Below, piece after piece: positions 16,214 through 25,206 of a DNA stretch of 52,793 nt. The notes under the pieces are model-generated. The model was given only the letters and a program-made list of their open reading frames with translations. It was not told where the DNA came from and did not search any database. Numbering within the stretch: the stretch's first letter is position 1; each line of letters opens with the position of its first letter. The stretch comes from JASGDC01 sp047608145 (GTDB lineage Bacteria > Actinomycetota > Actinomycetes > Actinomycetales > Micrococcaceae): assembly GCA_047608145.1 (NCBI GenBank), contig JASGDC010000026.1:1-52793 (forward strand), given 5' to 3'. A program made the translations under genes and the position numbers.

Positions 16214-16743
16214 TTCTCAGTCCTCTCTTTAAGCATTTCATACTCTTGTCGAGTTCCAATGGCTTTAATAATTTTGTCTTGAATCAATAAGATATCTCTA
16301 ATATGCGGTTCCTTGTCTACCTCGCTATTCATGTCAATAGCTTGCAGGTAGATTACATGGTTTGTGTAATCCACATCGATAACAGTACTTCCTGGCACTA
16401 AAGTAGCAGTATGTGAAATTAAGGTTAAGGTAAAGTCCGTCACCGGCATAACTGGCACTGCAAAAATTGCGCTTTGCACTTTGCTACCTTTAGCAAACAA
16501 GATTTTAGTAACATCAATGCTAGCGACAAAAAGTTCATAGATGAACCAAACTAAAAAGCTAACGATATACCAAATATTAAAACGATAAGTATCTGGCATC
16601 TTAGGCAATCTAAACAAGAAAGTTACTAGAGCTGCCACTATAAACCCACCAAAAATCGTAAATGGTGAAATGCTGCGCCAAAGAACACACCAAAAAAATA
16701 CTAGCCAACCATACAGGAAAATATCTGTCTTATTAATGCGCAT
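16210..16743 (-). CDS. mnhE: Na+/H+ antiporter subunit MnhE
   Basis: A 177-residue subunit. Two or three N-terminal helices (YGWLVFFWCVLW, FTIFGGFIVAALVTFLF, WYIVSFLVWFIYELFVASID) precede a soluble C-terminal domain with LTLISHTATLVPGSTVIDVD, the conserved TLTPGT-like segment of the family, and a final helical tail. The start lies inside the 3' end of mnhD (11-bp overlap). Confidence 0.93.
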   Translation of the reverse strand: MRINKTDIFLYGWLVFFWCVLWRSISPFTIFGGFIVAALVTFLFRLPKMPDTYRFNIWYIVSFLVWFIYELFVASIDVTKILFAKGSKVQSAIFAVPVMPVTDFTLTLISHTATLVPGSTVIDVDYTNHVIYLQAIDMNSEVDKEPHIRDILLIQDKIIKAIGTRQEYEMLKERTEK

Positions 16744-18277
16744 TCGGGCTCTGCACCTCCTGCAATTGTTGCAAAGAGATATAACTTTGTGGATTTAACA
16801 TGTCTTTAGCAGCTCGCTCGCTTAAGGAAAACATTGGTTGCGCATAAACAGTGAAAGAAACACTGACCGCCACTAAGAGAATAGTAGGAGTCCACATAGA
16901 TGGCTTTAATTTATTTACGTTTAATACTGTATCTGAAACATTGGCAACTGCTGTAGCAGGACGTAAAAATGCTCGGTTCCAGATACGTGCAACTGCATAA
17001 AGCGTTAGCAAGCTTCCAACTAGCGCACAAATAACTGCAATGACTCGTAGTGGAGTCATTTGTGTTTCAATTACTGACTTCAAAATAATAACTTTGCCCA
17101 AGAAACCAGACCCTGGTGGAATGCCACCAAGATTCATGGCAGTTGCGAAGTAAAGTACACTCAATAATGGTGCACTCTTTGCTAGACCACCTAACTCTGA
17201 AAGTGACGTAGTACCTGTCTTTATCGAAATTAAGCCTGCAATTAGGAATAATGCCACCTGAATCACAATGTGGTGCATTGTGTAATACAACGTACCGGTA
17301 AGCCCAGTAACATTATGCATTGATACGCCCAAAAGCATATAACCTACATGTGAAATCAAGGTAAACGATAGAATACGCTTTAAGTCATCCTGAGCCAAAG
17401 CACCCATAATACCTAAGACCATGGTTAAGCTGGCAGCAACTATTAATAAATTGGATAGGTTATGTTGTGGGAAAAGCAATGTCTCAGTACGAATAATTGA
17501 GTAAATCCCCACTTTTGTCAACAAACCTGCAAATACTGCAGTAATCGGTGCTGCGGCAATTGGATAAGAATCTGGAAGCCAAAATGATAATGGAAATACT
17601 GCAGCTTTAATACCAAAAGCAACTAATAGCATAGCTTGGAGCATATACTGAGTCGGAACCGGTAGTTCTGCTAACCTCAAGCTTAATTGGGCCATATTAA
17701 CTGTCCCGGTAGCAGCATAAATCATCCCAATTGCCATCAAGAAAATGAACGAAGAAATCACTGATACCACAATATAAGACGCTCCCGCACGAAGTCTTTC
17801 TGAAGTTCCGCCCATCGTAAGCAACACATAACTTGCTGTCAATAAAATCTCAAACCCGACATAAAGATTGAATAAATCACCAGAAATGAAAGCATCAGAG
17901 ACACCAGCTAATAGGATTAAATACACTGGGTAGAAAATTGATACCGGTGAATCTTGATCATCAGTGTAATCACTTTGTGCAGTCGCATAAAACAATACCA
18001 ACAACGTTACCAAGGTGCTAATTACCATCAACATTGCCGAAAAGCGGTCAACGACTAAACTGATACCAAAAGGTGATTGCCAGCCGCCAATATGGAACAC
18101 TTGAGTGCCTTGCTTGTCTACTTGAGTAAGCATATAAAACTCAAGCATCAAAGTAATAATGATTGCAATAAGAGTAATAGCTCGTTGAATTCTAGGGCGC
18201 CTAAAGAATAGAAAGTTTATAGCTGCTCCAAAAATTGGAAGCATCACTGGAAGCGGAATTAGTGCATTTAATGTCAT
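16733..18277 (-). CDS. mnhD: Na+/H+ antiporter subunit MnhD
   Basis: A 514-residue proton-channel subunit homologous to complex I NuoM/NuoN. About 14 hydrophobic helices; the NADH-quinone oxidoreductase core is recognisable by FNLYVGFEILLTASYVLL (membrane Glu), the Lys-containing GIKAAVFPLSFWLPDSYP and LISHVGYMLLGVSMH. It is translationally coupled to mnhC (4-bp overlap) and mnhE. It should form one of the two proton paths of the antiporter together with MnhA. Confidence 0.96.
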   Translation of the reverse strand: MTLNALIPLPVMLPIFGAAINFLFFRRPRIQRAITLIAIIITLMLEFYMLTQVDKQGTQVFHIGGWQSPFGISLVVDRFSAMLMVISTLVTLLVLFYATAQSDYTDDQDSPVSIFYPVYLILLAGVSDAFISGDLFNLYVGFEILLTASYVLLTMGGTSERLRAGASYIVVSVISSFIFLMAIGMIYAATGTVNMAQLSLRLAELPVPTQYMLQAMLLVAFGIKAAVFPLSFWLPDSYPIAAAPITAVFAGLLTKVGIYSIIRTETLLFPQHNLSNLLIVAASLTMVLGIMGALAQDDLKRILSFTLISHVGYMLLGVSMHNVTGLTGTLYYTMHHIVIQVALFLIAGLISIKTGTTSLSELGGLAKSAPLLSVLYFATAMNLGGIPPGSGFLGKVIILKSVIETQMTPLRVIAVICALVGSLLTLYAVARIWNRAFLRPATAVANVSDTVLNVNKLKPSMWTPTILLVAVSVSFTVYAQPMFSLSERAAKDMLNPQSYISLQQLQEVQSPNAH

Positions 18278-18696
18278 ACGCTATCATCCTCTTCCAATTT
18301 TTTATCTAGTAACTCTTCATCAACCTCATCGTAGTAACCACCGGTATCTGTCACCCTCAAGTCTTCAGTATCATCACCCAAGATATCTTCGCGCACAATC
18401 ATCCAGGCACGGTATGTCAACGCTAACATAATTGCGACTACTGAAAGCGTAATAACAATACTGGTTAGAATCATTGCTTGCGGTAATGGATCACTAAAAT
18501 CTGCTGGCACCTTAGCTTTATCATAAAAAGGCGCCATTCCTGGTTTACCACTAGTTAAGAGCAATAGGATATTTACACCGTTACCTAACATTACAATACC
18601 TAAGATAATACGAGTCAAACTACGGTCAAGAATTAGGTAAATTCCAGCACCTATTGAAACCATCATCGTTAGTAATAAAAGGAGATTAATCGTCAT
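18274..18696 (-). CDS. mnhC: Na+/H+ antiporter subunit MnhC
   Basis: A 140-residue NuoK-like subunit. Three hydrophobic segments occur in the first 95 residues (LLLLTMMVSIGAGIYLIL; IILGIVMLGNGVNILLLLT; ILTSIVITLSVVAIMLALTY), with the DPLPQAMILTSIVI motif shared with NuoK. The C-terminal 45 residues are acidic (EEVDEELLDKKLEEDDSV-like) and longer than in many homologues. It overlaps mnhA and mnhD by 4 bp. Confidence 0.94.
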   Translation of the reverse strand: MTINLLLLLTMMVSIGAGIYLILDRSLTRIILGIVMLGNGVNILLLLTSGKPGMAPFYDKAKVPADFSDPLPQAMILTSIVITLSVVAIMLALTYRAWMIVREDILGDDTEDLRVTDTGGYYDEVDEELLDKKLEEDDSV

Positions 18697-21665
18697 ACGA
18701 AACTACCTCCCTTTTTTATTAATTTAGCATCTTCTTTATCTGGGTCGACCGAATCATAACTAGTACCAATATCATCGTTTTCAGCATGCGAATCTATTTC
18801 CGAACCAAGACTACGTAAGATGTCTAGCACGAGACCAATAACTACTAAATAAACTCCAATATCAAAGAAAGTAGCAGAAACTAATTTAAGGTGACCTAAA
18901 ATCGGTAAAGTAAATTCCCAAATAGTGCTAGAGAAAATTGGCTGGCCAAAGAATAATGGCATAAAACCTGTAATAGCTGCTAGTGCTAATCCTGAACCTA
19001 AGAAAAGACCAGCTGGTAATGGCACTGTCTCAGTTAACTCATATCGTCCACCTGCTAAATATCGGATTGTTAACGCGATACCAGCTAATAGACCACCGGC
19101 AAAACCACCACCAGGCTGATCATGCCCAGCAAGTAGTAAGAATATTGAAAGTACCACCATAGAGTGAAAAATCATACGTACAGTAATTTCAAAAATAACT
19201 GATCGACGTTCCGGTGCCAAAGTACTTACTGCTGAAAGCCAGTATTTATCATGAGTACCATTAAATTGCTTAGCTAATTTACGCAATAACCGAGTACTAC
19301 CTACACTAAATTCTGCAGTGCGGTCCACCATGCCTTTTTCTGCTTGCCCTGCTCGTTTACCAGTACGTTCTCGGCGTTGAATGAAAATTAAGCTTGCTAC
19401 ACCAGTTGCTGCTGCAGTTAATACTGTAATCTCTCCAAAAGTATCCCAAGCACGAATATCAACAAGTGTTACGTTAACTACGTTATAACCACCGCCTTGT
19501 TCGTATGCTAACTTAAAGAAGTTGTTAGATACTGGTTGTTCCAAACGAGCACCAAGTGCCACGAAAGTATAGAAACCAATAGCTAAAGCAAACGCTACTG
19601 CAATGACTATCCTAACTTTGTTGTTATTCTCTCCTTTAAAACGAAGCCATAGCTGAGGTGGTAATAAACGCAAACCTAATACAAAAGTCACTAAGGAAAT
19701 AGTTTCTACCGTCATTTGAGTCAGCGCTAAATCTGGGGCCCCATAAAGGCTAAAAATTAGTGCTAGTGAATATCCGCTTAAGCTAGCAAATAGAATTGCA
19801 GCAAAGCGCTTTCTAGCAAATACCGTAAGCACTGCAGATACGATTCCAACTATCATCAATGCAATTTCGAAGCTATTGTCTGCCCAGATGATATTTGCAT
19901 TATTATTAAGAACTTTGAAACTACCTATTGAGGAGTATATTAAATAGCTTCCCGGTAACACCAGCGCTACCATTAAAATCACTGAAAGATAGAACGGTAA
20001 CGAACCACGCTGCGTTTTGGCAGTCACCCAACCAGCAAATTCTTCTACATTATTTACAGTACCTTGATAGATTTCAGCCGCACTATATGGAAGTTTGTAA
20101 CAGAATATTTTCCTAATTTTACCTCGATACACAAATATTAATGAACCGATAATGTAAGAAAAAATTGTAGTGATTAATGCTCCATTAATGCCATGAAACC
20201 AAGTTAGGGCTTCAATATTACCTTCAAACTGATTAGAATATGCATCTAGGAATCTAGACATTCCTTTTGGCTCAGTAGTAATAGATAAGGTAATAATAGT
20301 CAAAGTCAAAGTCGGCAGCAGTGCACGCAATCTAATTCGTTTCACTCGACGTAACTCTGTCTTGCTAAAACCACCATAAATTGCATAAATAAAACGAATT
20401 GAAGCTGCAAAAGTTAGCGCAGAGCCAATACCAGCCAAAGTAAGTAATAATATGCCAGTACCGTGCGACCCAGCATGCTCCAATCCAGCAAAACCTGCTT
20501 CCTTAGCAATAAAGCTAAACATCGGGAATATTGCAGCCATGCTAAGACCGTTAATAGCTCCAGCCCAGAATAAAGTAGGATAGCGTTGCTTTAAGCGCCC
20601 AAGCTCTCTGATATCGCGGGTACCAAATTCATGATCTATGACACCAACCCACATAAACAAAGCTGCTTTATACAAAGAATGTGAAAGTAAAATCGCCATA
20701 AATGCTAAGGTAAGCTGTGCAGTAACACCTGCAGCAATAGCACCAAGTAAGCCTAATTGTGCTACCGTTCCATAAGCAAGTATCAGTTTCATATCAACTT
20801 GAAGCAGCATCTGATAACCAGCGAATATTAAAGTCACCAAACCTAATAACATCATGGTTAATTGCCAACCTGGGGTTCCGGCAAAAACTATACTAATACG
20901 CTGAATCAGGTAAACACCTGCATTAACCATTGCTGCTGCATGCAAATAAGCACTCACTGGAGTAGGTGCCTTCATCGCTGCTGGGAGCCAAAAATGCATC
21001 GGGATTAAAGCTGACTTGGAAATAGCTCCTAATGCAATACACCAAGCTGTAACATTTACTGCTGACCCACTTGGATGTGCATCAATAATACCTTGAATTG
21101 AGTAACTACCAACATGTTCTCCTAGTGCGATAAACCCAGCAAGCATTGTTAAACCACCGACAGTAGTTACCATCAATGCTTTCATTGAAGCTTGCCGAGC
21201 TGAAACTTTTTCGCGGTCAAAGGCAATTAACATATAAGACAAAATGGTAGTTAATTCCCAAAAAACGAATAATAAGATTAAATTATCTGTAGTTACCAAG
21301 CCTAGCATGGCGCCAGCAAAGGCTAAAAGCTGCCCACCGACACTTCCTAAAGGCTTTTTAGAATCTGCAAAGTAAGTGTAAGAGAATGCCATTACTAATG
21401 ACCCGATAAATAGGGCAATCAATGACATTACAAAGCTGAGCATGTCTATTCGGAAATCAAAGTTAAGCCCAATTTGCGGAATCCATACTAACGACTCACG
21501 CCAAGTATCTGTGGTAACTCTGTTTTCTTGGCTTACAAAAATTCCCCCGATTACTGCTAATAATAAAGCAGCAACGAGGAAACTTTTACGTCCAATTTTA
21601 TTAGTAATATATGGAAAAAAGGTAGCACCAACGAATATTGTTAAAATACTGGTAAGTGCGATCAC
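18693..21665 (-). CDS. mnhA: Na+/H+ antiporter subunit MnhA with fused MnhB domain
   Basis: A 990-residue core antiporter subunit. The N-terminal two thirds match NuoL-like MrpA (LLFVFWELTTILSYMLIAFD, KSALIPMHFWLPAAMKAPTPVSAYLHAA), followed by the MrpA C-terminal helices (YGAPDLALTQMTVETI). Residues from about 830 match MrpB (ITVRMIFHSMVVLSIFLLL, GHDQPGGGFAGGLLAG). The A-B fusion explains the absence of a separate mnhB. The start is GTG with AGGAG upstream. First gene of the six-gene operon; the complex exports Na+ for pH and salt homeostasis. Confidence 0.96.
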   Translation of the reverse strand: MIALTSILTIFVGATFFPYITNKIGRKSFLVAALLLAVIGGIFVSQENRVTTDTWRESLVWIPQIGLNFDFRIDMLSFVMSLIALFIGSLVMAFSYTYFADSKKPLGSVGGQLLAFAGAMLGLVTTDNLILLFVFWELTTILSYMLIAFDREKVSARQASMKALMVTTVGGLTMLAGFIALGEHVGSYSIQGIIDAHPSGSAVNVTAWCIALGAISKSALIPMHFWLPAAMKAPTPVSAYLHAAAMVNAGVYLIQRISIVFAGTPGWQLTMMLLGLVTLIFAGYQMLLQVDMKLILAYGTVAQLGLLGAIAAGVTAQLTLAFMAILLSHSLYKAALFMWVGVIDHEFGTRDIRELGRLKQRYPTLFWAGAINGLSMAAIFPMFSFIAKEAGFAGLEHAGSHGTGILLLTLAGIGSALTFAASIRFIYAIYGGFSKTELRRVKRIRLRALLPTLTLTIITLSITTEPKGMSRFLDAYSNQFEGNIEALTWFHGINGALITTIFSYIIGSLIFVYRGKIRKIFCYKLPYSAAEIYQGTVNNVEEFAGWVTAKTQRGSLPFYLSVILMVALVLPGSYLIYSSIGSFKVLNNNANIIWADNSFEIALMIVGIVSAVLTVFARKRFAAILFASLSGYSLALIFSLYGAPDLALTQMTVETISLVTFVLGLRLLPPQLWLRFKGENNNKVRIVIAVAFALAIGFYTFVALGARLEQPVSNNFFKLAYEQGGGYNVVNVTLVDIRAWDTFGEITVLTAAATGVASLIFIQRRERTGKRAGQAEKGMVDRTAEFSVGSTRLLRKLAKQFNGTHDKYWLSAVSTLAPERRSVIFEITVRMIFHSMVVLSIFLLLAGHDQPGGGFAGGLLAGIALTIRYLAGGRYELTETVPLPAGLFLGSGLALAAITGFMPLFFGQPIFSSTIWEFTLPILGHLKLVSATFFDIGVYLVVIGLVLDILRSLGSEIDSHAENDDIGTSYDSVDPDKEDAKLIKKGGSFV

Positions 21666-21738
21666 GAGAAATCTCCTAGAAAACTATCTTATCTAGGATA
21701 CCAAAATTCTCAATACCACTAAAGGCAAATTATTCCAA

Positions 21739-22035
21739 TTATTGGCTACATTCCTTACAGATAGCACCAGTCTTAGTCTTTTTAGCTAACTGTGAACGGT
21801 GACGAACTAACCAACAGTTTGTACAAGTGAATTCATCGTCCTGTTCTGGCGTAACTCGAACTAATAGCTCTTCATTGGAAAGGTCAGCTCCAGGCAATTC
21901 AAAATTGTCTGCAACCTCTGCCTCATCTTCGTCTACTTCCGCAGAACCAGTTACTGTGTGCGCTTTTAACTCTTCAATTGAGTTTTCGCTAATTTCTTCC
22001 TCGTTCTTACGCGGAGCATCGTAATCTGTGGCCAT
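21739..22035 (-). CDS. DUF4193 family zinc-ribbon-like protein
   Basis: A 98-residue actinobacterial protein of unknown function. The N-terminal two thirds are acidic and probably disordered (VDEDEAEVADNFELPG). The C-terminus carries the family signature: EFTCTNCWLVRHRSQLA followed by ICKECSQ, i.e. two CxxC pairs that could bind zinc. It is divergent from sepH with overlapping promoters. Confidence 0.9.
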   Translation of the reverse strand: MATDYDAPRKNEEEISENSIEELKAHTVTGSAEVDEDEAEVADNFELPGADLSNEELLVRVTPEQDDEFTCTNCWLVRHRSQLAKKTKTGAICKECSQ

Positions 22036-22059
22036 ATTTTTAGAACCTTTCTTATTTAT

Positions 22060-22099
22060 TTGACACAGGCAATATAATTGTATAGAACGCTAATGTCAA
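22060..22099. promoter_or_regulatory. Overlapping divergent promoters for DUF4193 and sepH
   Basis: Plus strand: TTGACA (22060-22065), 17-nt spacer, TAGAAC (22083-22088), toward sepH. Minus strand: TTGACA (22099-22094), 17-nt spacer, TATATT (22076-22071), toward the DUF4193 gene. The two promoters share the same 40 bp, so polymerase binding should be mutually exclusive. Confidence 0.65.
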
Positions 22100-22149
22100 G
22101 TGTCCATGCAGAAGTTACTGTAGTAACTAATAATTTTAAAGGGGTACAA

Positions 22150-23367
22150 ATGAAGGAACTACGCTTATCAGGAGTTGATAATGATGGCGATTTCCTTATT
22201 CTTATAAATGATAAGGGCAAAAAATACCGAGTAGCTATTGATGAAAAATTACGAGCAGCTACTACTCGTAAAGATACCTCTAACGCAAAAATTACTGAAC
22301 AAACTAAAGATAAGTCTCCGAAAACTATCCAACGCCGATTACGAGCTGGCGAATCTCCAGAAGCTGTAGCAGAAGCAACTGGCGCAAACATCGAAACTAT
22401 CAAACGTTACGAAGCTCCAATTTTGGCAGAACGTACCTACATCATAGAACGTGTTCAAAACCATATATTGGGAAGATTTACCCCAGAACACGGAGTTTAT
22501 TGGGCAGAATTTGGTGATGATGATGTGACATTAGCTGAACTAGTCAGCTATGAACTAGATAAGAAAAATATTAAGCATGACACTATATTCTGGGACTCTT
22601 GGCGCATCGATGATGTCTGGAAAGTGCAGCTAACATTCTCAGCTCCTTTTGAAGCAACAGACGCCGAAGAAACCGCTGAAGCTGAAGAAATTAAAAATGC
22701 AATCTGGAACTATAACAATCATTCGCGCCATGTAGCACCACTTAATTCATTAGCGACTGAGTTAACTACTACTCAAGAGCGTTTGCAAGAAGAAACTGAT
22801 CATGATGTCTTCGATGTTGACGCACTTCCTGAAGAGGAAGAAATTCCAGAACCAAAACCTGTTGGTGGACCAAAATCTGGTGAAGATGTAACCAATCGAC
22901 GTTTTGCTATTGCGAAGAAATACCCTAACCTTTTCGGTGAAAAAGATAAATTCTCTAGAGATATATCTGACATTGATCCTATTCCAATGCAGCAAACCAT
23001 TGAACTTGGCGATGCAGAGCTTTCAAATGTACTAAGTATGTCTGATCATTTAAACAAGCCAAAGTCAGTTGCTACTTCAGAAAAAGTGACTCCAATTACT
23101 GATCATTTTGATAAATTCAACGATAACTCTGAGCAGAGCGACCCTAAGCTTTCAACGGACTCAGCTGAAGATGCTGACATTGTAAGAAATTTTGATACGG
23201 AACAAGAAACTGAATCAGATAAATCAGCAGAAATGATGCAAGATGAACAACCTGATGAGAATGCTCAATCAACTGAAAATTCAGGAAAAACTAAGAAGCC
23301 CAAAAACAAAAAACGCACTAAAATCCCAAGCTGGGATGATATTGTTTTTGGACCTAAAGACGATTAA
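22150..23367 (+). CDS. sepH: Cell-division protein SepH (DUF3071)
   Basis: A 405-residue actinobacterial FtsZ regulator; SepH stimulates FtsZ assembly in Streptomyces and Mycobacterium. The N-terminal domain (first 175 residues) has the family start MKELRLSGVDNDGDFLIL and a helix-turn-helix-like segment (QRRLRAGESPEAVAEATGA, then IKRYEAPILAER). The rest is an acidic disordered tail ending in a basic, Trp-containing segment (KRTKIPSWDDIVFG), the usual C-terminal motif. I choose ATG 22150, with AAAGGGG 6 nt upstream, over the open frame starting at 22078. Confidence 0.92.
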   Translation: MKELRLSGVDNDGDFLILINDKGKKYRVAIDEKLRAATTRKDTSNAKITEQTKDKSPKTIQRRLRAGESPEAVAEATGANIETIKRYEAPILAERTYIIERVQNHILGRFTPEHGVYWAEFGDDDVTLAELVSYELDKKNIKHDTIFWDSWRIDDVWKVQLTFSAPFEATDAEETAEAEEIKNAIWNYNNHSRHVAPLNSLATELTTTQERLQEETDHDVFDVDALPEEEEIPEPKPVGGPKSGEDVTNRRFAIAKKYPNLFGEKDKFSRDISDIDPIPMQQTIELGDAELSNVLSMSDHLNKPKSVATSEKVTPITDHFDKFNDNSEQSDPKLSTDSAEDADIVRNFDTEQETESDKSAEMMQDEQPDENAQSTENSGKTKKPKNKKRTKIPSWDDIVFGPKDD

Positions 23368-23457
23368 TTAAAACTTTAAGTACATTTCTGCAATTTCAGT
23401 ATGTTTAAATATATTAAATGTAATGAAAAGTACTGAAAGAAAATCTGTTAACAATCT

Positions 23458-24072
23458 TTAATGATTGGTAGCAGTGCGTTGTTGCATGTGGTGTTTACGA
23501 CATAAAGTTTCATAACCGACTGTCTCTTTGCGTTCATCAGCTTGTAGTTCGACATCCCCTACTACGACTTGCTCACCTTGAAGCACCATTTCACCATTTA
23601 CAGTACGAGCATTGTGAGTAGCTTTAGCTCCACACCAACAAAGAGTAGGTACCGGTAAGGTCTCTATCCGATCAGCAATTTCAAAAAGTCGTGCCGAACC
23701 TTCAAATAATTTAGTACGGAAATCACTAGTAATACCAAAAGCAAAAATATCAATACCAATTAAATCGACAATCCGAGCTAACTGATTCACTTGTTCAACA
23801 CTGTAGAACTGAGCCTCGTCACAAATAATATAACCAACTGGCGACCTCCTATGTTCTGTTTTAACAAAATCAAAGAAATCAGTAGTATCAGTGACTTCAA
23901 TAGCATTGTGTGAAAGACCAATACGACTAGAGATGATTGCGTTACCAGAACGGTCATTTTTAGTAAAAAGTAACCCACGAATACCACGAGTACTTCGGGT
24001 GTAATCCAGTTGTAACGCTAAAGTTGATTTCCCAGAGTCCATAGTTCCTGAGAAAAAAACTAATTCTGCCAT
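23458..24072 (-). CDS. tdk: Thymidine kinase
   Basis: A 204-residue type II thymidine kinase of the salvage pathway. The Walker A loop SGTMDSGKSTLALQL is near the start, the DEAQFY motif (ICDEAQFYSVEQV) lies mid-protein, and there is a C-terminal lasso with Cys pairs for zinc (LCWCGAKATH and LCRKHH). Start ATG 24072 gives the family's MAELVFFSG beginning, with AAAGG 11 nt upstream; the open frame to 24093 begins with a less likely TTG. It overlaps nothing essential and follows the phosphatase-family gene. Confidence 0.95.
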   Translation of the reverse strand: MAELVFFSGTMDSGKSTLALQLDYTRSTRGIRGLLFTKNDRSGNAIISSRIGLSHNAIEVTDTTDFFDFVKTEHRRSPVGYIICDEAQFYSVEQVNQLARIVDLIGIDIFAFGITSDFRTKLFEGSARLFEIADRIETLPVPTLCWCGAKATHNARTVNGEMVLQGEQVVVGDVELQADERKETVGYETLCRKHHMQQRTATNH

Positions 24073-24076
24073 AAGT

Positions 24077-25204
24077 CTACACACCTTTAACAATCAGTAA
24101 TGGAATTTCTTGCTCAGCAGCTGTTAATGAACCGTGATGTCCTACCATTGACAGTGGCCCTAGCCCTACTCTTTCAGTATCGAAAAAAGTATAATCAGCT
24201 TTTGCCGCCAAAATAATATTACCAATTCTTGTAATTACTTCAGGACGCATTTTACCAAAATAGCCTTTTTCGATTGCTTCATCTCTTGTTAGGACAAGAG
24301 CAACTTCAACAAAATTTGTTACACATTTTTTATATAGTTTCTGAGTGTCTGATTCTGCACAATACAAATAAGTAAATCTTGGCTCTCCAGCGGTATCTGT
24401 GACATAATCCATTACTTCAGGATAATCATTAAGAATTAGCTGATGATTTGGCGTTGCATCTACCATGCCATGATCTGCAGTTAAAACTAATAAACTATTT
24501 TTAGTAAGTTGTTTAGCAATAGTAGATATTGCTGCATCTAGTTCCTCTATGGCTTCTGCATACTTATTAGAACTCCAACCTTTACCATGTCCAATATGGT
24601 CTAATTTATTCCAATAAGCATAAGTTAAAGTCGCACCAGAACTCTGCGTACTAGATATTACCTGTTCAGTTACTTGAGCCATATTTTGGGCTGGTAAATA
24701 TTCACTACCTGACAATATTGCTGTAGTTAATTCCGTATTCGCAAATTTCTTATTGCCTACACTGTAACTTTCAATACCATTAGCTTTAGCAACTGCTAAT
24801 AGCGAAGGATAGGGCTGCCAAGTGGCAACATCGACGTTTTTATCCCAAGTGCTTAACATATTTACTACTTTATTTTGCGCTGGATCCAATACATCATAAC
24901 CCACTAGACCATGCTCTCCTGGAGTTTTCCCAGTCCCTAAACTTGATAATGAGCACGCTGTAGTACTTGGCGTCACTGCCCTGATTGTGTACAATTCTTG
25001 AGAATGAATAAACCTAGCATGACCTTTCAAACTTTTTAATTGTTTTGCACCTAAACCATCTACTAAAAACACTACTACGTGCCTTGCTTCTGGCAGGCTT
25101 AGGTCATTGTGATAATCAGCTACTCCTAAAGTCGCCAAGGCAGACGATAAGACTTTTGTTAAAGAATTTGCCTCATAGTAAGGTTCTAGAAAATCAGTAT
25201 CCAT
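24077..25204 (-). CDS. Alkaline-phosphatase superfamily hydrolase (nucleotide pyrophosphatase-like)
   Basis: A 375-residue predicted two-metal hydrolase. Metal and nucleophile positions are visible: FLVDGLG (Asp 49), the nucleophile region TPSTTACSLSSLGTG, NKLDHIGHG, LTADHGMVD and the last ligand in MVGHHGSLT. This pattern fits type I phosphodiesterase/nucleotide pyrophosphatases found in many actinobacteria. The substrate is unknown. The start is taken as ATG 25204 (MDTDFLEPYY); the longer frame would run into the upstream gene. It lies 2 bp after the GNAT/ligase gene, so probably one operon with it and tdk. Confidence 0.85.
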   Translation of the reverse strand: MDTDFLEPYYEANSLTKVLSSALATLGVADYHNDLSLPEARHVVVFLVDGLGAKQLKSLKGHARFIHSQELYTIRAVTPSTTACSLSSLGTGKTPGEHGLVGYDVLDPAQNKVVNMLSTWDKNVDVATWQPYPSLLAVAKANGIESYSVGNKKFANTELTTAILSGSEYLPAQNMAQVTEQVISSTQSSGATLTYAYWNKLDHIGHGKGWSSNKYAEAIEELDAAISTIAKQLTKNSLLVLTADHGMVDATPNHQLILNDYPEVMDYVTDTAGEPRFTYLYCAESDTQKLYKKCVTNFVEVALVLTRDEAIEKGYFGKMRPEVITRIGNIILAAKADYTFFDTERVGLGPLSMVGHHGSLTAAEQEIPLLIVKGV

Positions 25205-25206
25205 AG

